DNA of 64,000 nucleotides from Actinokineospora alba (lineage in GTDB: Bacteria; Actinomycetota; Actinomycetes; Mycobacteriales; Pseudonocardiaceae), in NCBI RefSeq assembly GCF_004362515.1, contig NZ_SNXU01000001.1:4774001-4838000 (forward strand). The letters are read 5' to 3'. The position numbers and the translations under genes are program-made. The notes beneath the pieces were generated by a model that ran no database searches, was not told where the DNA came from, and saw only the letters and a program-made list of their open reading frames with translations. Shown piece by piece: positions 1 through 8,396 of the stretch. Each line of letters starts with the position of its first letter. The first letter of the stretch is position 1.

Positions 1-6
1 TGGCGG

Positions 7-264
7 CTAGGCGCGCAGTCGGACCCTGTGCCGAAGGTCTGACGCTGCAGCCTGTGCGGGGAAAACAGCCGCGACGTACGCGATCGCGCACTCCGGGCAC
101 ATCAGAGGTTCGCCTGGACGCTCCGAGAAGCGTGCGTCCACCGGCATGCCGCACAGGCCCACCGTGCGGCTTACCGGAACCAGATGTGCCCGTCCACGAT
201 ACGTCGCGCTGGTTCCCCAGCACACATCGCCGCGCGGGTCGGGGATGCGATTCATGATCATCAC
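7..264 (-). CDS. Small zinc-ribbon-like protein
   Basis: This encodes 85 residues. His27, Cys38, Cys56 and Cys59 (an H-x10-C ... C-x2-C arrangement) look like a single zinc site of the kind seen in short actinobacterial zinc-finger proteins. There is no signal peptide or membrane segment. It overlaps the stop codon of the upstream gene (261-827) by 4 bp as ATGA, so the two are probably translationally coupled. The function is not known; a DNA- or protein-binding accessory of the winged-helix-like neighbour is only an inference. Confidence 0.6.
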   Translation of the reverse strand: MMIMNRIPDPRGDVCWGTSATYRGRAHLVPVSRTVGLCGMPVDARFSERPGEPLMCPECAIAYVAAVFPAQAAASDLRHRVRLRA

Positions 265-827
265 CCGTTCGCTTGGGACATGTCGAGCTTGGTGTGGAGC
301 ATCCGGCCGGTCTCGCTGAGCGTGACCAGTCGGCAGTCTCGGAGGCGGGCCGAGCCGATCACCACATGGCCCGCGTTGATCAGTTCGCGCAGCCGGGCGG
401 TGAGCCGTCCGCCGATGGGCTCACCTCGGTCGGTGATCTCATTCGTCTCGGTCATGCCGAGTTCGCCGCGCTGCGCGCACCGCAGCAGGACGTACCAGTC
501 GCGCGAGCGGGCGGCGTCGGACGGGGAGCGGCGGCCGCGGCGCAGCCAGATGTCGAGGAGGCGTTCGCCCGCCGAGGTCAACTCGGCGACGACCCAGCCG
601 TCACGCGGGTCGGCCGCGTCGGCGAAACCGATGAAACCGTCGCGGCGCAAGGTGAACAGCGCGCTGACCATGAGGGCGCTCAAGTCGTCGCAGCGGTGGC
701 GCAGGGCCGACGTCGTGCCGTACGCGCCCACTTCGCCGCGCGCGACCATCTGCAGCGCGTGGAGGTGGGTTGTATCGAGCGCGAGCGGACGGGTTCCCGG
801 CTTCCGTTCGACGAGATGTGCGGTCAT
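261..827 (-). CDS. Hypothetical winged-helix-like protein
   Basis: This is a 188-residue soluble protein. It has two similar halves, each a helical segment followed by a stretch ending in a wing-like strand pair (around residues 25-90 and 110-180: ...DGFIGFADAADPRDGWVVAELTSAGERLL... and ...GHVVIGSARLRDCRLVTLSETGRML...). This resembles duplicated winged-helix domains of the MarR/PadR sort, but I do not recognise the family. The ATG at 827 has a GGAG about 8 nt upstream. It is the first gene of a two-gene operon with the zinc-ribbon gene. A transcriptional role is an inference. Confidence 0.65.
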   Translation of the reverse strand: MTAHLVERKPGTRPLALDTTHLHALQMVARGEVGAYGTTSALRHRCDDLSALMVSALFTLRRDGFIGFADAADPRDGWVVAELTSAGERLLDIWLRRGRRSPSDAARSRDWYVLLRCAQRGELGMTETNEITDRGEPIGGRLTARLRELINAGHVVIGSARLRDCRLVTLSETGRMLHTKLDMSQANG

Positions 828-1024
828 GGTGTGACTCCGGTAACAGCGGTTGGTTCAATGTGCTCATATTGGGCGAGTCGAACCACGATCGCTCATCTCA
901 ACATCCCATAGCATCGTCTTATGGACGGCCCGTTTGCTCTGCCACGACAGCATTTCGCGAGGTCGGAGGCGCTATGGGGTGGAAGATCTGTTAATTCGAA
1001 CGGGAATGTCCCGTCGGCGATCAT

Positions 1025-1055
1025 GGGTTTCGCGGCGATCATGGCGACGAAACCC
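1025..1055 (-). terminator. Hairpin downstream of 1104-1646
   Basis: An 8-bp perfect stem (GGGTTTCG at 1025-1032 with CGAAACCC at 1048-1055) closes a 15-nt loop that itself contains part of a direct repeat of GGCGATCATGG. It lies about 50 bp beyond the stop of the minus-strand gene 1104-1646. No convincing T-run follows. The rest of 828-1103 holds no gene I can support. Confidence 0.35.
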
Positions 1056-1103
1056 GCCATCACATGACCCACCGTAGGTGCATGATCCACGGTGCGTGCG
1101 CGG

Positions 1104-1646
1104 TCAGGTTGCCTTAAGGGCGTTGTCGACCGCGTTTTCCGCGTTCTCCAGGTTCCGTTTGAGCAGCCCGAGTTCCTCGACCAGCCCGGAGATCCGGGCG
1201 GGCGAGGTGCCGTCGACCCGCTTGGCGAGGACAGCCATTCGGGTCGCGCAGTGGTTCAGCGTCGCCAGGGCGGCTGACGACCTCGTCTGCGCGAGCCGCA
1301 CGTCGTTGCGCGCCACGAGCGCCGCGAGCCGGTACGCGGCGTCGACCACCCGGGCCGTCGGTGCCATCACCGGGTCGGCGTCATGCACGGTCGTGGCCCG
1401 CAGCCGCACGTCGACCGCGGTCAGGCAGATCCGCCGGAGCAGGTCGCGCGCCCGCGCGGGCACCGTCGCGGTGTCCTTGGTCAGGGCCGCCTTGACGAGG
1501 AGCACCAGCCCGGCGACACCGACGCCCACCGGCAGGGCCAGCCACCCCGAGTTCGCGCGCGCGGCGGTCACGGCCGCGGCGAGCGCACCGAGGAGGACGG
1601 CGGCGGCGAGCCCGGTGGGTTCGCGCAGGTTCTGTCGTAAGCCCAT
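1104..1646 (-). CDS. Small two-helix membrane protein
   Basis: This encodes 180 residues. Two hydrophobic segments (about residues 11-29 and 36-52) are followed by a roughly 125-residue helical cytoplasmic region rich in Arg, Ala and Leu that looks coiled-coil prone near its C terminus. No known domain is recognised. It lies 15 bp downstream of the substrate-binding/VWA gene on the same strand and is probably its operon partner, perhaps a membrane anchor or assembly factor. That role is an inference from position only. Confidence 0.6.
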   Translation of the reverse strand: MGLRQNLREPTGLAAAVLLGALAAAVTAARANSGWLALPVGVGVAGLVLLVKAALTKDTATVPARARDLLRRICLTAVDVRLRATTVHDADPVMAPTARVVDAAYRLAALVARNDVRLAQTRSSAALATLNHCATRMAVLAKRVDGTSPARISGLVEELGLLKRNLENAENAVDNALKAT

Positions 1647-1661
1647 CGGTGGAGCAGCCTC

Positions 1662-3416
1662 TCAGAAGTTGTGAAAGACGCTGACGAACACCTCGTCGAT
1701 GTTCTTCGGGTCCTTGACGGCGTCGTAGGACAGCGCCTTGCTCGTCGCCGCGATCATCCCCATGGTCTCCAGGTCCGACTTCTGCCCGTAGGAGATCGTG
1801 AAGATCGGCATCTTGGTCTCGGTGAGCTCCGGATTGATCTTCGCCAGGAGCGCCTCCCGGGCGCCCGCGACCTTCGTGCTGTCCGCGCCGTCGGAGAGCA
1901 CGACGATGGCGTTGATCCGCTCCGGGTCGGGCTGCGCGGCCATCTTGGTGTAGGCCGCGCCGACCGTGGCGTAGAGATCGGTGGCACCCGTCGCCGTGAG
2001 TCCGTCGATCGCGGCCCCCAGCGCGGCCTTGTTGTCGCCGAGCCGCCCCACCGGAACGTGCTCGGTGTACCCGGGGGAGGAGAACGTCCACAGCCCGACT
2101 TCGTCATCGGCGGACAACAGGTCGAGCGCCCGTTTCGCCGCCGGTTTGACCAGGTCGAGTTTGCTGCCACGCACCTGGGGGTCGTTCTCCGCGGCGGGTT
2201 CGTTCATCGAGCCGGAGACGTCGAGCACCAGCAGCACCCGGGCGTCGCGCCGGGTTCCGTTCCACGCCTTGACGATCGCCTCGACCAGGTCCGGCGCGGG
2301 CGCGGGAATGGCCGAGACGAGCTGACCGTTCGGGATGGACAGTGTGGTGCGGAGCTGCTCGGTGGGCGCGCTGGGATTGGCCCAGTCGCGGAAACCCGCC
2401 TCACGGAACCCCAGCTGCCGGTCGCCTTCGCTGAGGTAGGCGTAGAAGTCGTCCGCCGCGGCCCGCTGGTCGGGGGTGGCCGAGGCCAGCACGACAAACG
2501 GGTGGTCGAACTGCAGGGTGCCGTCCGTCGGCGTGATCGTCTTGAACTTGCGGTTCGGTCCACCCCGGTTGTAGGTGTACGCGAGCTGCTCCTGCATGAC
2601 GATCGCGCTGACGAACGGGACCGGCAGGTTCTTCTTGTCCTCGGCCAGCAGTGTGTCGACGAACTCGGCGGCGTCCTTGCTGTACCGCTCGACCGACGAT
2701 TCGACGCCGTGGACGAACTTCACCACCTCGCCGTCGGCAAGGCTTTTCGGCGTGATCCCCGGATAGTTGTTCGCGATCGAGCCCGCGTGGAACGTCGCGA
2801 TCGACGCCCCCAGGCCGGAAGACGACAGCTCCGGGTGGTCACGGCCCAGCGAGAACTTGCCCCACTCCGGCTTGCCGAGCGACGCCCAGCCGCCCGGCGC
2901 GGTCGCCAGGGCCAACAGGTCGTCCCAGCCCGGATCGGGGTGCTTGGCCAGGAACACCGCGGCCATCTCCTCGGGCATGGCCACCACGAGCGGGCTGGAC
3001 ATGATCGACCGGTGGGTCCCGGTGGCCACGACTTCGAGCCTGCGCGTCGCGGGGATCCGGCTCAGCCATAAGGACGTGCTCGGGCTCCACACCTGCGGTT
3101 CCGGCAGCCCGGTCTCGGCGCCCGCCCAGCCGGTGCGCAGCGCCGCCATGGCCGTGCCCGACGTCAGGCCGTGCACCGTGACCCTGGCGCACTTTCCGCC
3201 GCCGAACTCGCGACCCGCCGCGTTGTAGCGCTCCGCCATCCGGCCGATCAGCTCGTCCTTCTCGGTGGACGTGCTCATCTCCAGCGGCACGCAGTCCTTT
3301 CGCGCCGCCGCGGGTTTGTCGTCCCCGGTGAGCAGGTAGATCCCGCCGATGGCCAGCAACCCGGCGACGACCGCGATGATCAGCGGTGTGTTGACGCGTG
3401 TGCGCGGGTTCGACAC
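1662..3416 (-). CDS. Substrate-binding-like and VWA domain protein
   Basis: This encodes 584 residues. An uncleaved signal anchor or signal peptide at about 13-31 is followed by a periplasmic-binding-protein-type region (about 38-360, with TSGTAM, WSPSTSLWLSR and other extracellular solute-binding-like features) and a C-terminal von Willebrand A domain (about 390-584). The VWA domain carries an intact MIDAS: D-x-S-x-S in LDVSGSMNEP near residue 398, with further Thr and Asp ligands in TGATDLYAT and VLSDGADS. This architecture is known in actinomycetes but has no defined biochemical role; it is likely extracytoplasmic. It lies between a membrane protein gene (15 bp gap) and the WD40-KAP gene (55 bp gap), all on the minus strand, so joint expression is likely. 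Confidence 0.8.
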   Translation of the reverse strand: MSNPRTRVNTPLIIAVVAGLLAIGGIYLLTGDDKPAAARKDCVPLEMSTSTEKDELIGRMAERYNAAGREFGGGKCARVTVHGLTSGTAMAALRTGWAGAETGLPEPQVWSPSTSLWLSRIPATRRLEVVATGTHRSIMSSPLVVAMPEEMAAVFLAKHPDPGWDDLLALATAPGGWASLGKPEWGKFSLGRDHPELSSSGLGASIATFHAGSIANNYPGITPKSLADGEVVKFVHGVESSVERYSKDAAEFVDTLLAEDKKNLPVPFVSAIVMQEQLAYTYNRGGPNRKFKTITPTDGTLQFDHPFVVLASATPDQRAAADDFYAYLSEGDRQLGFREAGFRDWANPSAPTEQLRTTLSIPNGQLVSAIPAPAPDLVEAIVKAWNGTRRDARVLLVLDVSGSMNEPAAENDPQVRGSKLDLVKPAAKRALDLLSADDEVGLWTFSSPGYTEHVPVGRLGDNKAALGAAIDGLTATGATDLYATVGAAYTKMAAQPDPERINAIVVLSDGADSTKVAGAREALLAKINPELTETKMPIFTISYGQKSDLETMGMIAATSKALSYDAVKDPKNIDEVFVSVFHNF

Positions 3417-3471
3417 GTGCGGTCCTCCCAGAGATCGTTAAGGCGGCGGAGCTGCCAGTGTGACAGAGAGA

Positions 3472-6400
3472 TCACTCTCCGATGATGTGATCGTCGGAGT
3501 CGACCATGTCGTAAGTCTCGAAGCTGAACCGGGTCACGGTCCCCGCCCACGCGCGATAGGTGCCCGTGTCGCCATGGACCGGGGCAGCCGCCCGCATGGC
3601 GTCGAGAACGGCATTGGTCTGCCGCCAGCCCGCGTCCTTGGCCTCCAGTTCCGCCAGGACCGCCCACACGTCCGCCTCCTGGGTCGTGCGCAGCGCGGTC
3701 ACCAGGTCGCGGGCCCGATCCGGTGCGGTCAGGACGATCGCCAGCAGGATCAACACCGCCTGGTACGGCCCGCCGTCCTGCCCGACGAACCGGTCGAGAT
3801 TCGCCCCGGACACCCCGATGCGGACCAGCCGGTACAGGTTGATCAGCTTCTTGACCGTGCGCGGCGTGTCGAGCAGCGGGCGGAGCCGCTTGATGAAGTC
3901 GCGCTCCGTCTCCCGCAGCAGGAGGCGGTCCGGGCGCAGCGTCGGGTCGGCCACCGGCGAGCGCCGCGGCGCGGGCATGGTCTTCTCGCCGGTGACGCGC
4001 GTCGGCGCCGCGGCGGTTGTCGGCTGGGCGGGCCGTGGCGTGCTCTCCGGGCGCCGGGGCAATTCGGGTTCGGCCTGGGGGAGGAGTGTGTCGATCAGCC
4101 GGTCGGCGCCCGATCCCATGGGGCGCAACGCGAAGGTGATCTGGAAGATCTTGTCCAGGTAGTCCAGCGGACGGGCGGCGACGCCGTTGTCCGGGCCGAA
4201 CAGCTCGCTGTGGTGCTGTTCCAGCGACCGGCGCAGCCACCGCGGGTCCACCGCCACCACGACCACGAACAGCGGCAGCGCCAGCAGCAGGTGCACCGCG
4301 GCGAGCACGTCGACGACCTTGCGCGGCGGGCAGCGGTCGAGGTCGTCCACGTAGAGCACGATCCGCTCGAGCGGCGGTGGCCCCTGCGGCACGGCCCGCC
4401 ATTGGTCCAGGGAGGCGCGGACGTTGTCGCTGAGGGTCCGCAGGTGTTCGTAGGCGCGGCCGAGGACCCCGCGGTACTGCTCGTAGTGGCCCGCCCGCAC
4501 CTCTGCGATCAGCGCGGACAGGCGCGCGGTCGGGTCGGTGCGGGCCAGTTCCGCGTCCTTGGCGGCGATTTGGGCGTCGAGGAGTTTCTTGCGCGCCCGC
4601 ACTTTCTCCCGCAGCGACCCGGAGTATCCGGCGAACTTGTTCCAGCCGGTGACCAAGCCCTCGACGACCGGGATCACCGCCGCGCCGATCGCGATCACGG
4701 TGGCGCCCACCACCGCCAGCGTGGAGCCCCACAGGGCCCAGCTGACGCCCGCGGCGGCGAGCGCGACGGGGATCAGGGCGAGCGCCCACCGCGAGCGCAG
4801 CACTGTCCGCTCGCGCCACAGCAGCCGCAGCAGCGCGGGCGCGCGCAGGTCCGCCGCGGCACCACCGGTCCGCTCGGCCCGCTCGAGCTCGGCGCCGAGA
4901 TCACGGCTGCGTGCCCGCAGTTCGTCCAGCTCGGCCTCGGTGGACTGGCTTGCGCCGTCCTGTTGTTCGCGCGGGGTCAGGCTGTCGAAGAGGTGTTCGA
5001 TCAAGCCGACCCAGAGGTGGTCGTCGCTGTACTGCCAGGCGTTGAACCGGATCTGACGCACGTTCGCGGCGAACGCACTCTGCTCCGGGTTGCCGTGCGA
5101 CCGCCTGGCGAGTTCCTCGACCCGGTGTTCCAACTGACGCAGGAAACTCGACTTGCCCGCGCCCCAGGCCCCGAGCAGCGCCACCGACAGCGGGGGCCCG
5201 ATCGACCGGTCGGCGATGAGGGCGGCGAGGGTGGACACGTCGCGGGAGAACCCGAGGAAGTCGGCTTCGCTCTCGGCGTCGTTGCTGACATCGGAGCGTT
5301 CCTGGCCGGGCTGCCCCGGGGTCAGGTCGGTGCCCGCGAGCTGGAAGCCGGTGATCGGGTCCCATACCCGGATCGTGCCGTCCTCGCCGCCGCTGATCAG
5401 CCTGCCGTCGTCGTCGACGACCAGGGACTGCACCCGGCCGACGTGCCCGTCGAGCACCATCGGGTTGTCAGGTCGGCTGAGCTGCCAGACGAGGATCGTG
5501 CCGTCGTCGGCGCCCGCGACGAGCCTGCCCCGGGCGAAGGCCAGGCAGCGCACGGCGGAGGTGTGGCCGGTATAGAAGGTCTGCTGGTCGGACACGTGCA
5601 GCCGGACGGAGCCACTGGCCATGCCGACCGCGATCGACTTGTCCGGCAGGAACGCGAGAGCGTGCACCGCGGTGCCGGTGGGTGCCTGGGCCTCGCCGGG
5701 TTCGTCGCCCCAGGTGCGGACGGCACCGTCGTCGCCACCGGAGGCGATACCCGCGTCGGGGGAGAAGGCGACGGCACGCACCCAGTCGTGGTGCTGGCCG
5801 ATGACCGTGCTGGACCCGCTGGGAGACCACAGGCGGACGGTGCCGTCGAGGCTGCCGGTGAGGACATCCTCGGTGGTGAAGGTCGCGGCGTGCACGGTGG
5901 ACCCACTGCCCGGTTCGGCGAGTCGGGTGCCGACGCCGGTCGTCAGATCCCACTGCCAGGCTTCACCGCTCTCGCAGAACGCCACCACATCCTTGAAGGA
6001 GGTGCGTACAGCCCGGATGCCGGAGGTCGGCCCGGTCATCGTTCTGTAGTGGACTCCGGTGGTCCTGTTCCACGCCCGAACGGCGAGATCGTCGCCGCCG
6101 GTCACCAGGATGTCGCGTGCCACGGCCATCGCCCGGATGCCTCCGCCATGCCCCGCGAGGGTGACCGGGGACGACCCGGTGATCCGGACGGTCCGGTCGC
6201 CGCAGGCGGCGGCGACCCGGCCGTCGTGAGTGGCCAGCGCGTGGATCGCGTGTCCGTGATCGGCGTGTTCGGTGACCGCGTCGGTGCGCCGGTCCCACTG
6301 CCACACCCGCCCACCCGCTCCGCCGAAGGTGACCACCTGACCGTCGGCGGAGATGGCCACCGCGTGCAGCGGCGCGCCGTCGCCGGTGAAGGTGTGGGTG

Positions 6401-6987
6401 ATCCCGTCCCTGCCTGCTTGCCACACCTTGACCAGTCCGTCGCGTCCCGCGGAAACGACCGTGCGGGAACCTCTGGCGGAGGCGATGGCGGTGACCCCGC
6501 CCTCGTGCTGGGCGATCGTTCGGGTGGCCCCGGCGGACGGGGTGAAGGCCTCAACGTGGCCTGCCGGGCCGCCGTAATACAGGTGACCATTCCCGGACGC
6601 CACCGCGTGCACGGCACCGGAGTAGGTGGCGACGGCTTGCTTCGCGGCCGGGATGGTGATCGAACCGTTGAGTCCACCCAACCAGACAGTGGTCTCCCCC
6701 ATGGTCATCGCGCCGACAGGGACGGTCCCCAGGGGGAGCGGGACCGGCGAGTCGAGGGTGAAGGATTTCGAGCCCGCCGGTCCGCCGCAGTACACCTTGG
6801 AGCCGTCTAGGGCGACGGAGCGCACGCCGCCGGGCAGTGCATGGACCGCGGTCTGCTCTTCCCCGTCGATCGCGTCCCAGAGCCGGACGGTGCCGTCATC
6901 GCCGCCGGTGATGACTTGTGAGCCATCGGCGGTGAACGCGATGGCGCGGACGAGGCCTGGGTGGCCGGCGAGGGGAGCGGTGATCAC
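3472..6987 (-). CDS. WD40 repeat-KAP family P-loop NTPase
   Basis: This encodes 1171 residues. Residues about 1-550 are WD40 repeats (many GGDDGTVRLWD-like units, roughly a dozen or more blades, i.e. two propellers). A KAP NTPase follows. Its Walker A is GAWGAGKSS near residue 606; the KAP-typical RFNAWQYSDDHLWVGLIEHLF is near 650; two closely spaced transmembrane helices lie at about 733-782; and Walker B is LYVDDLDRCPP near 880. KAP NTPases are STAND-like signalling ATPases, some of which act in phage-defence and other conflict systems, and the membrane insertion within the NTPase is typical of the family. The propellers probably act as a sensor. It sits 55 bp upstream of the VWA gene and 55 bp downstream of 7043-7837. 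The trigger and effector mechanism are not evident. Confidence 0.85.
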   Translation of the reverse strand: MITAPLAGHPGLVRAIAFTADGSQVITGGDDGTVRLWDAIDGEEQTAVHALPGGVRSVALDGSKVYCGGPAGSKSFTLDSPVPLPLGTVPVGAMTMGETTVWLGGLNGSITIPAAKQAVATYSGAVHAVASGNGHLYYGGPAGHVEAFTPSAGATRTIAQHEGGVTAIASARGSRTVVSAGRDGLVKVWQAGRDGITHTFTGDGAPLHAVAISADGQVVTFGGAGGRVWQWDRRTDAVTEHADHGHAIHALATHDGRVAAACGDRTVRITGSSPVTLAGHGGGIRAMAVARDILVTGGDDLAVRAWNRTTGVHYRTMTGPTSGIRAVRTSFKDVVAFCESGEAWQWDLTTGVGTRLAEPGSGSTVHAATFTTEDVLTGSLDGTVRLWSPSGSSTVIGQHHDWVRAVAFSPDAGIASGGDDGAVRTWGDEPGEAQAPTGTAVHALAFLPDKSIAVGMASGSVRLHVSDQQTFYTGHTSAVRCLAFARGRLVAGADDGTILVWQLSRPDNPMVLDGHVGRVQSLVVDDDGRLISGGEDGTIRVWDPITGFQLAGTDLTPGQPGQERSDVSNDAESEADFLGFSRDVSTLAALIADRSIGPPLSVALLGAWGAGKSSFLRQLEHRVEELARRSHGNPEQSAFAANVRQIRFNAWQYSDDHLWVGLIEHLFDSLTPREQQDGASQSTEAELDELRARSRDLGAELERAERTGGAAADLRAPALLRLLWRERTVLRSRWALALIPVALAAAGVSWALWGSTLAVVGATVIAIGAAVIPVVEGLVTGWNKFAGYSGSLREKVRARKKLLDAQIAAKDAELARTDPTARLSALIAEVRAGHYEQYRGVLGRAYEHLRTLSDNVRASLDQWRAVPQGPPPLERIVLYVDDLDRCPPRKVVDVLAAVHLLLALPLFVVVVAVDPRWLRRSLEQHHSELFGPDNGVAARPLDYLDKIFQITFALRPMGSGADRLIDTLLPQAEPELPRRPESTPRPAQPTTAAAPTRVTGEKTMPAPRRSPVADPTLRPDRLLLRETERDFIKRLRPLLDTPRTVKKLINLYRLVRIGVSGANLDRFVGQDGGPYQAVLILLAIVLTAPDRARDLVTALRTTQEADVWAVLAELEAKDAGWRQTNAVLDAMRAAAPVHGDTGTYRAWAGTVTRFSFETYDMVDSDDHIIGE

Positions 6988-7042
6988 CCGTGGCAGTCTG
7001 CCCGGTCACGGGCACCGACGGCTACGAAACGAGTGCGTTGGG

Positions 7043-7837
7043 TCAGTGCTTTTCGGCGTGGTCGGAGAACACCCGGACCGCTTCCTCGACCGCCGCCAGC
7101 CGCGCGACGCGGACCGCGTCGAACAGTGGGCGCAGGGCCTCGGCGCGCCTGCGGGCGGCCGAGGACGACACGGCGTTGCCGGGAGCGTCCTCGGAGGCCA
7201 GCTCCAGGATCGCGGACACCTCGTTCGCGCGCTGCAACACCCGCAGCGCGCGCGGGGGAGTGCCCTCCGGCCACGGCGCGGCCGAGCGGTGGGCGACGCG
7301 GGCGGTGATCTCCTCGCGGACACCCGCGCGGTGCTTGGCCACGCCGAGCTCGGTCAGCACGCCCGCCGCGACGCGCATGGCGCCGGTCAGCTCGTGCTCG
7401 GCCTCGCCGAGGGGCAGGTGTTCGGCGGGCGGGGCGTCGCCGATGTCGAAGACGGTCCACCGCAGGACGCCGTCGGCGACCGGTTCGGGGACCAAGCCCA
7501 GCGGGGCGCCATGGAGGACGACGGCCTCACCGGCGTGCAGGGCGGTGCCTGCGAACTCGCTGCGACCACCCAGGCCGCGCACATCGCCCGCGACCGGCAG
7601 GGCGAGCCTGCCGCCGGTGACGTCGGCGCGGCGCACGGCCGCGAGCAGGGCGGCGACCTGGCCGCCCGCCTGACCCCGGACCGGGACGTCGAGCGCGGCC
7701 CCCGTGCTCTCGTCCACGGCCACCACGTCGTGCAGTTCGGCCCAGTGGAGCAGGGCGTCCAGGACGTCGTCGGCGGCGGCGGATCCGTTGAGCCAGGCGG
7801 AAACCCACACCGCGAAGGTCGCACTCGGAGTTGACAC
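7043..7837 (-). CDS. Conserved actinobacterial hypothetical protein
   Basis: This is a 264-residue soluble protein with no motif I can assign. The GTG at 7837 is preferred because the reading frame upstream (to 7957) is Arg/Trp-rich and atypical, whereas STPSATFAVWVSAWLNG begins a normal-looking domain. The C-terminal third is helical and alanine-rich. It is the gene immediately upstream of the WD40-KAP NTPase (55 bp) and lies 52 bp downstream of the YcxB-like gene, all on the minus strand. It is probably a broadly conserved gene rather than a specific partner of the NTPase, but that cannot be decided here. Confidence 0.6.
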   Translation of the reverse strand: MSTPSATFAVWVSAWLNGSAAADDVLDALLHWAELHDVVAVDESTGAALDVPVRGQAGGQVAALLAAVRRADVTGGRLALPVAGDVRGLGGRSEFAGTALHAGEAVVLHGAPLGLVPEPVADGVLRWTVFDIGDAPPAEHLPLGEAEHELTGAMRVAAGVLTELGVAKHRAGVREEITARVAHRSAAPWPEGTPPRALRVLQRANEVSAILELASEDAPGNAVSSSAARRRAEALRPLFDAVRVARLAAVEEAVRVFSDHAEKH

Positions 7838-7889
7838 GAGAGGCAAGGTTACGCCACGTGTGCGACGGCCACTGTGCCAGCTCCCCGGC

Positions 7890-8372
7890 TCAGGTCCGGT
7901 CCGCCGGGCCCACCGTCTGAACCAGCAGGTCACGGAACCGGTCGAGATCCTCGACACTGTCGAACGCGCGCCCCGGCAGCGGGTGGAAACCGCCGGATCC
8001 GGTGTGCAGGACGAAGTTCCGCTCCGTCTCGGCCCAGCCCTCGAGGTCGGCCAGCACGATGTCGCTGTAGGCGGTGCCGTCGAGGGTCATCATGCGGATC
8101 GCGTGGCCGTCCACATCGGCGGTGACGGTCCGTCCCGCGATCGGGTTCCGGCGAAACGCGAGCCGGGTTCCGATCGTCGGCATCGCGGCGATGACGAGGG
8201 CGCAGACCAGCCCGAACACGCCCGGGATCGGTTGCCCGAGCACCAGCAGCACGATCGAGAACACCCCGAACGCGGCGGCGAACCAGACACTCCGGCGGAC
8301 GAACGGCACCGTCGCCTTGATCCCGTCGGACCAATCCCCGGGCGAAGGCTCCCAACGCAGTCGTATCAACAC
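7890..8372 (-). CDS. YcxB-like membrane protein
   Basis: This encodes 160 residues. The short cytoplasmic N terminus (LIRLRWEPSPGDW) is followed by two membrane helices (about 24-42 and 46-62) and a C-terminal beta-rich domain ending in FVLHTGSGGFHPLPGRAF and an acidic helix, which matches the general plan of YcxB-like proteins. Their function is unknown. The GTG at 8372 is taken as the start because the frame further upstream runs antisense through the LtrA gene. It is divergent from ltrA-like 8397 with only 24 bp between starts, so the two share a promoter region or one is leaderless. Confidence 0.6.
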   Translation of the reverse strand: MLIRLRWEPSPGDWSDGIKATVPFVRRSVWFAAAFGVFSIVLLVLGQPIPGVFGLVCALVIAAMPTIGTRLAFRRNPIAGRTVTADVDGHAIRMMTLDGTAYSDIVLADLEGWAETERNFVLHTGSGGFHPLPGRAFDSVEDLDRFRDLLVQTVGPADRT

Positions 8373-8396
8373 GCCGAACAACCTACTGTCACCGTC

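Noticed and set aside
893..1090. A 65-codon minus-strand frame between the first two operons.
   Set aside because: There is no ribosome binding site, no recognisable motif and overlap with a hairpin; not enough to call a gene.
3460..6810. A long plus-strand open frame of over 1100 codons antisense to the WD40-KAP gene.
   Set aside because: Its translation is Arg/Gly/His/Gln-rich with no domain; it is a GC-bias shadow of a gene with clear WD40 and Walker motifs.
7838..7957. An upstream ATG start at 7957 for the gene 7043-7837.
   Set aside because: The added 40 residues are atypical and overlap the end of the YcxB-like gene; GTG 7837 gives a normal N terminus.
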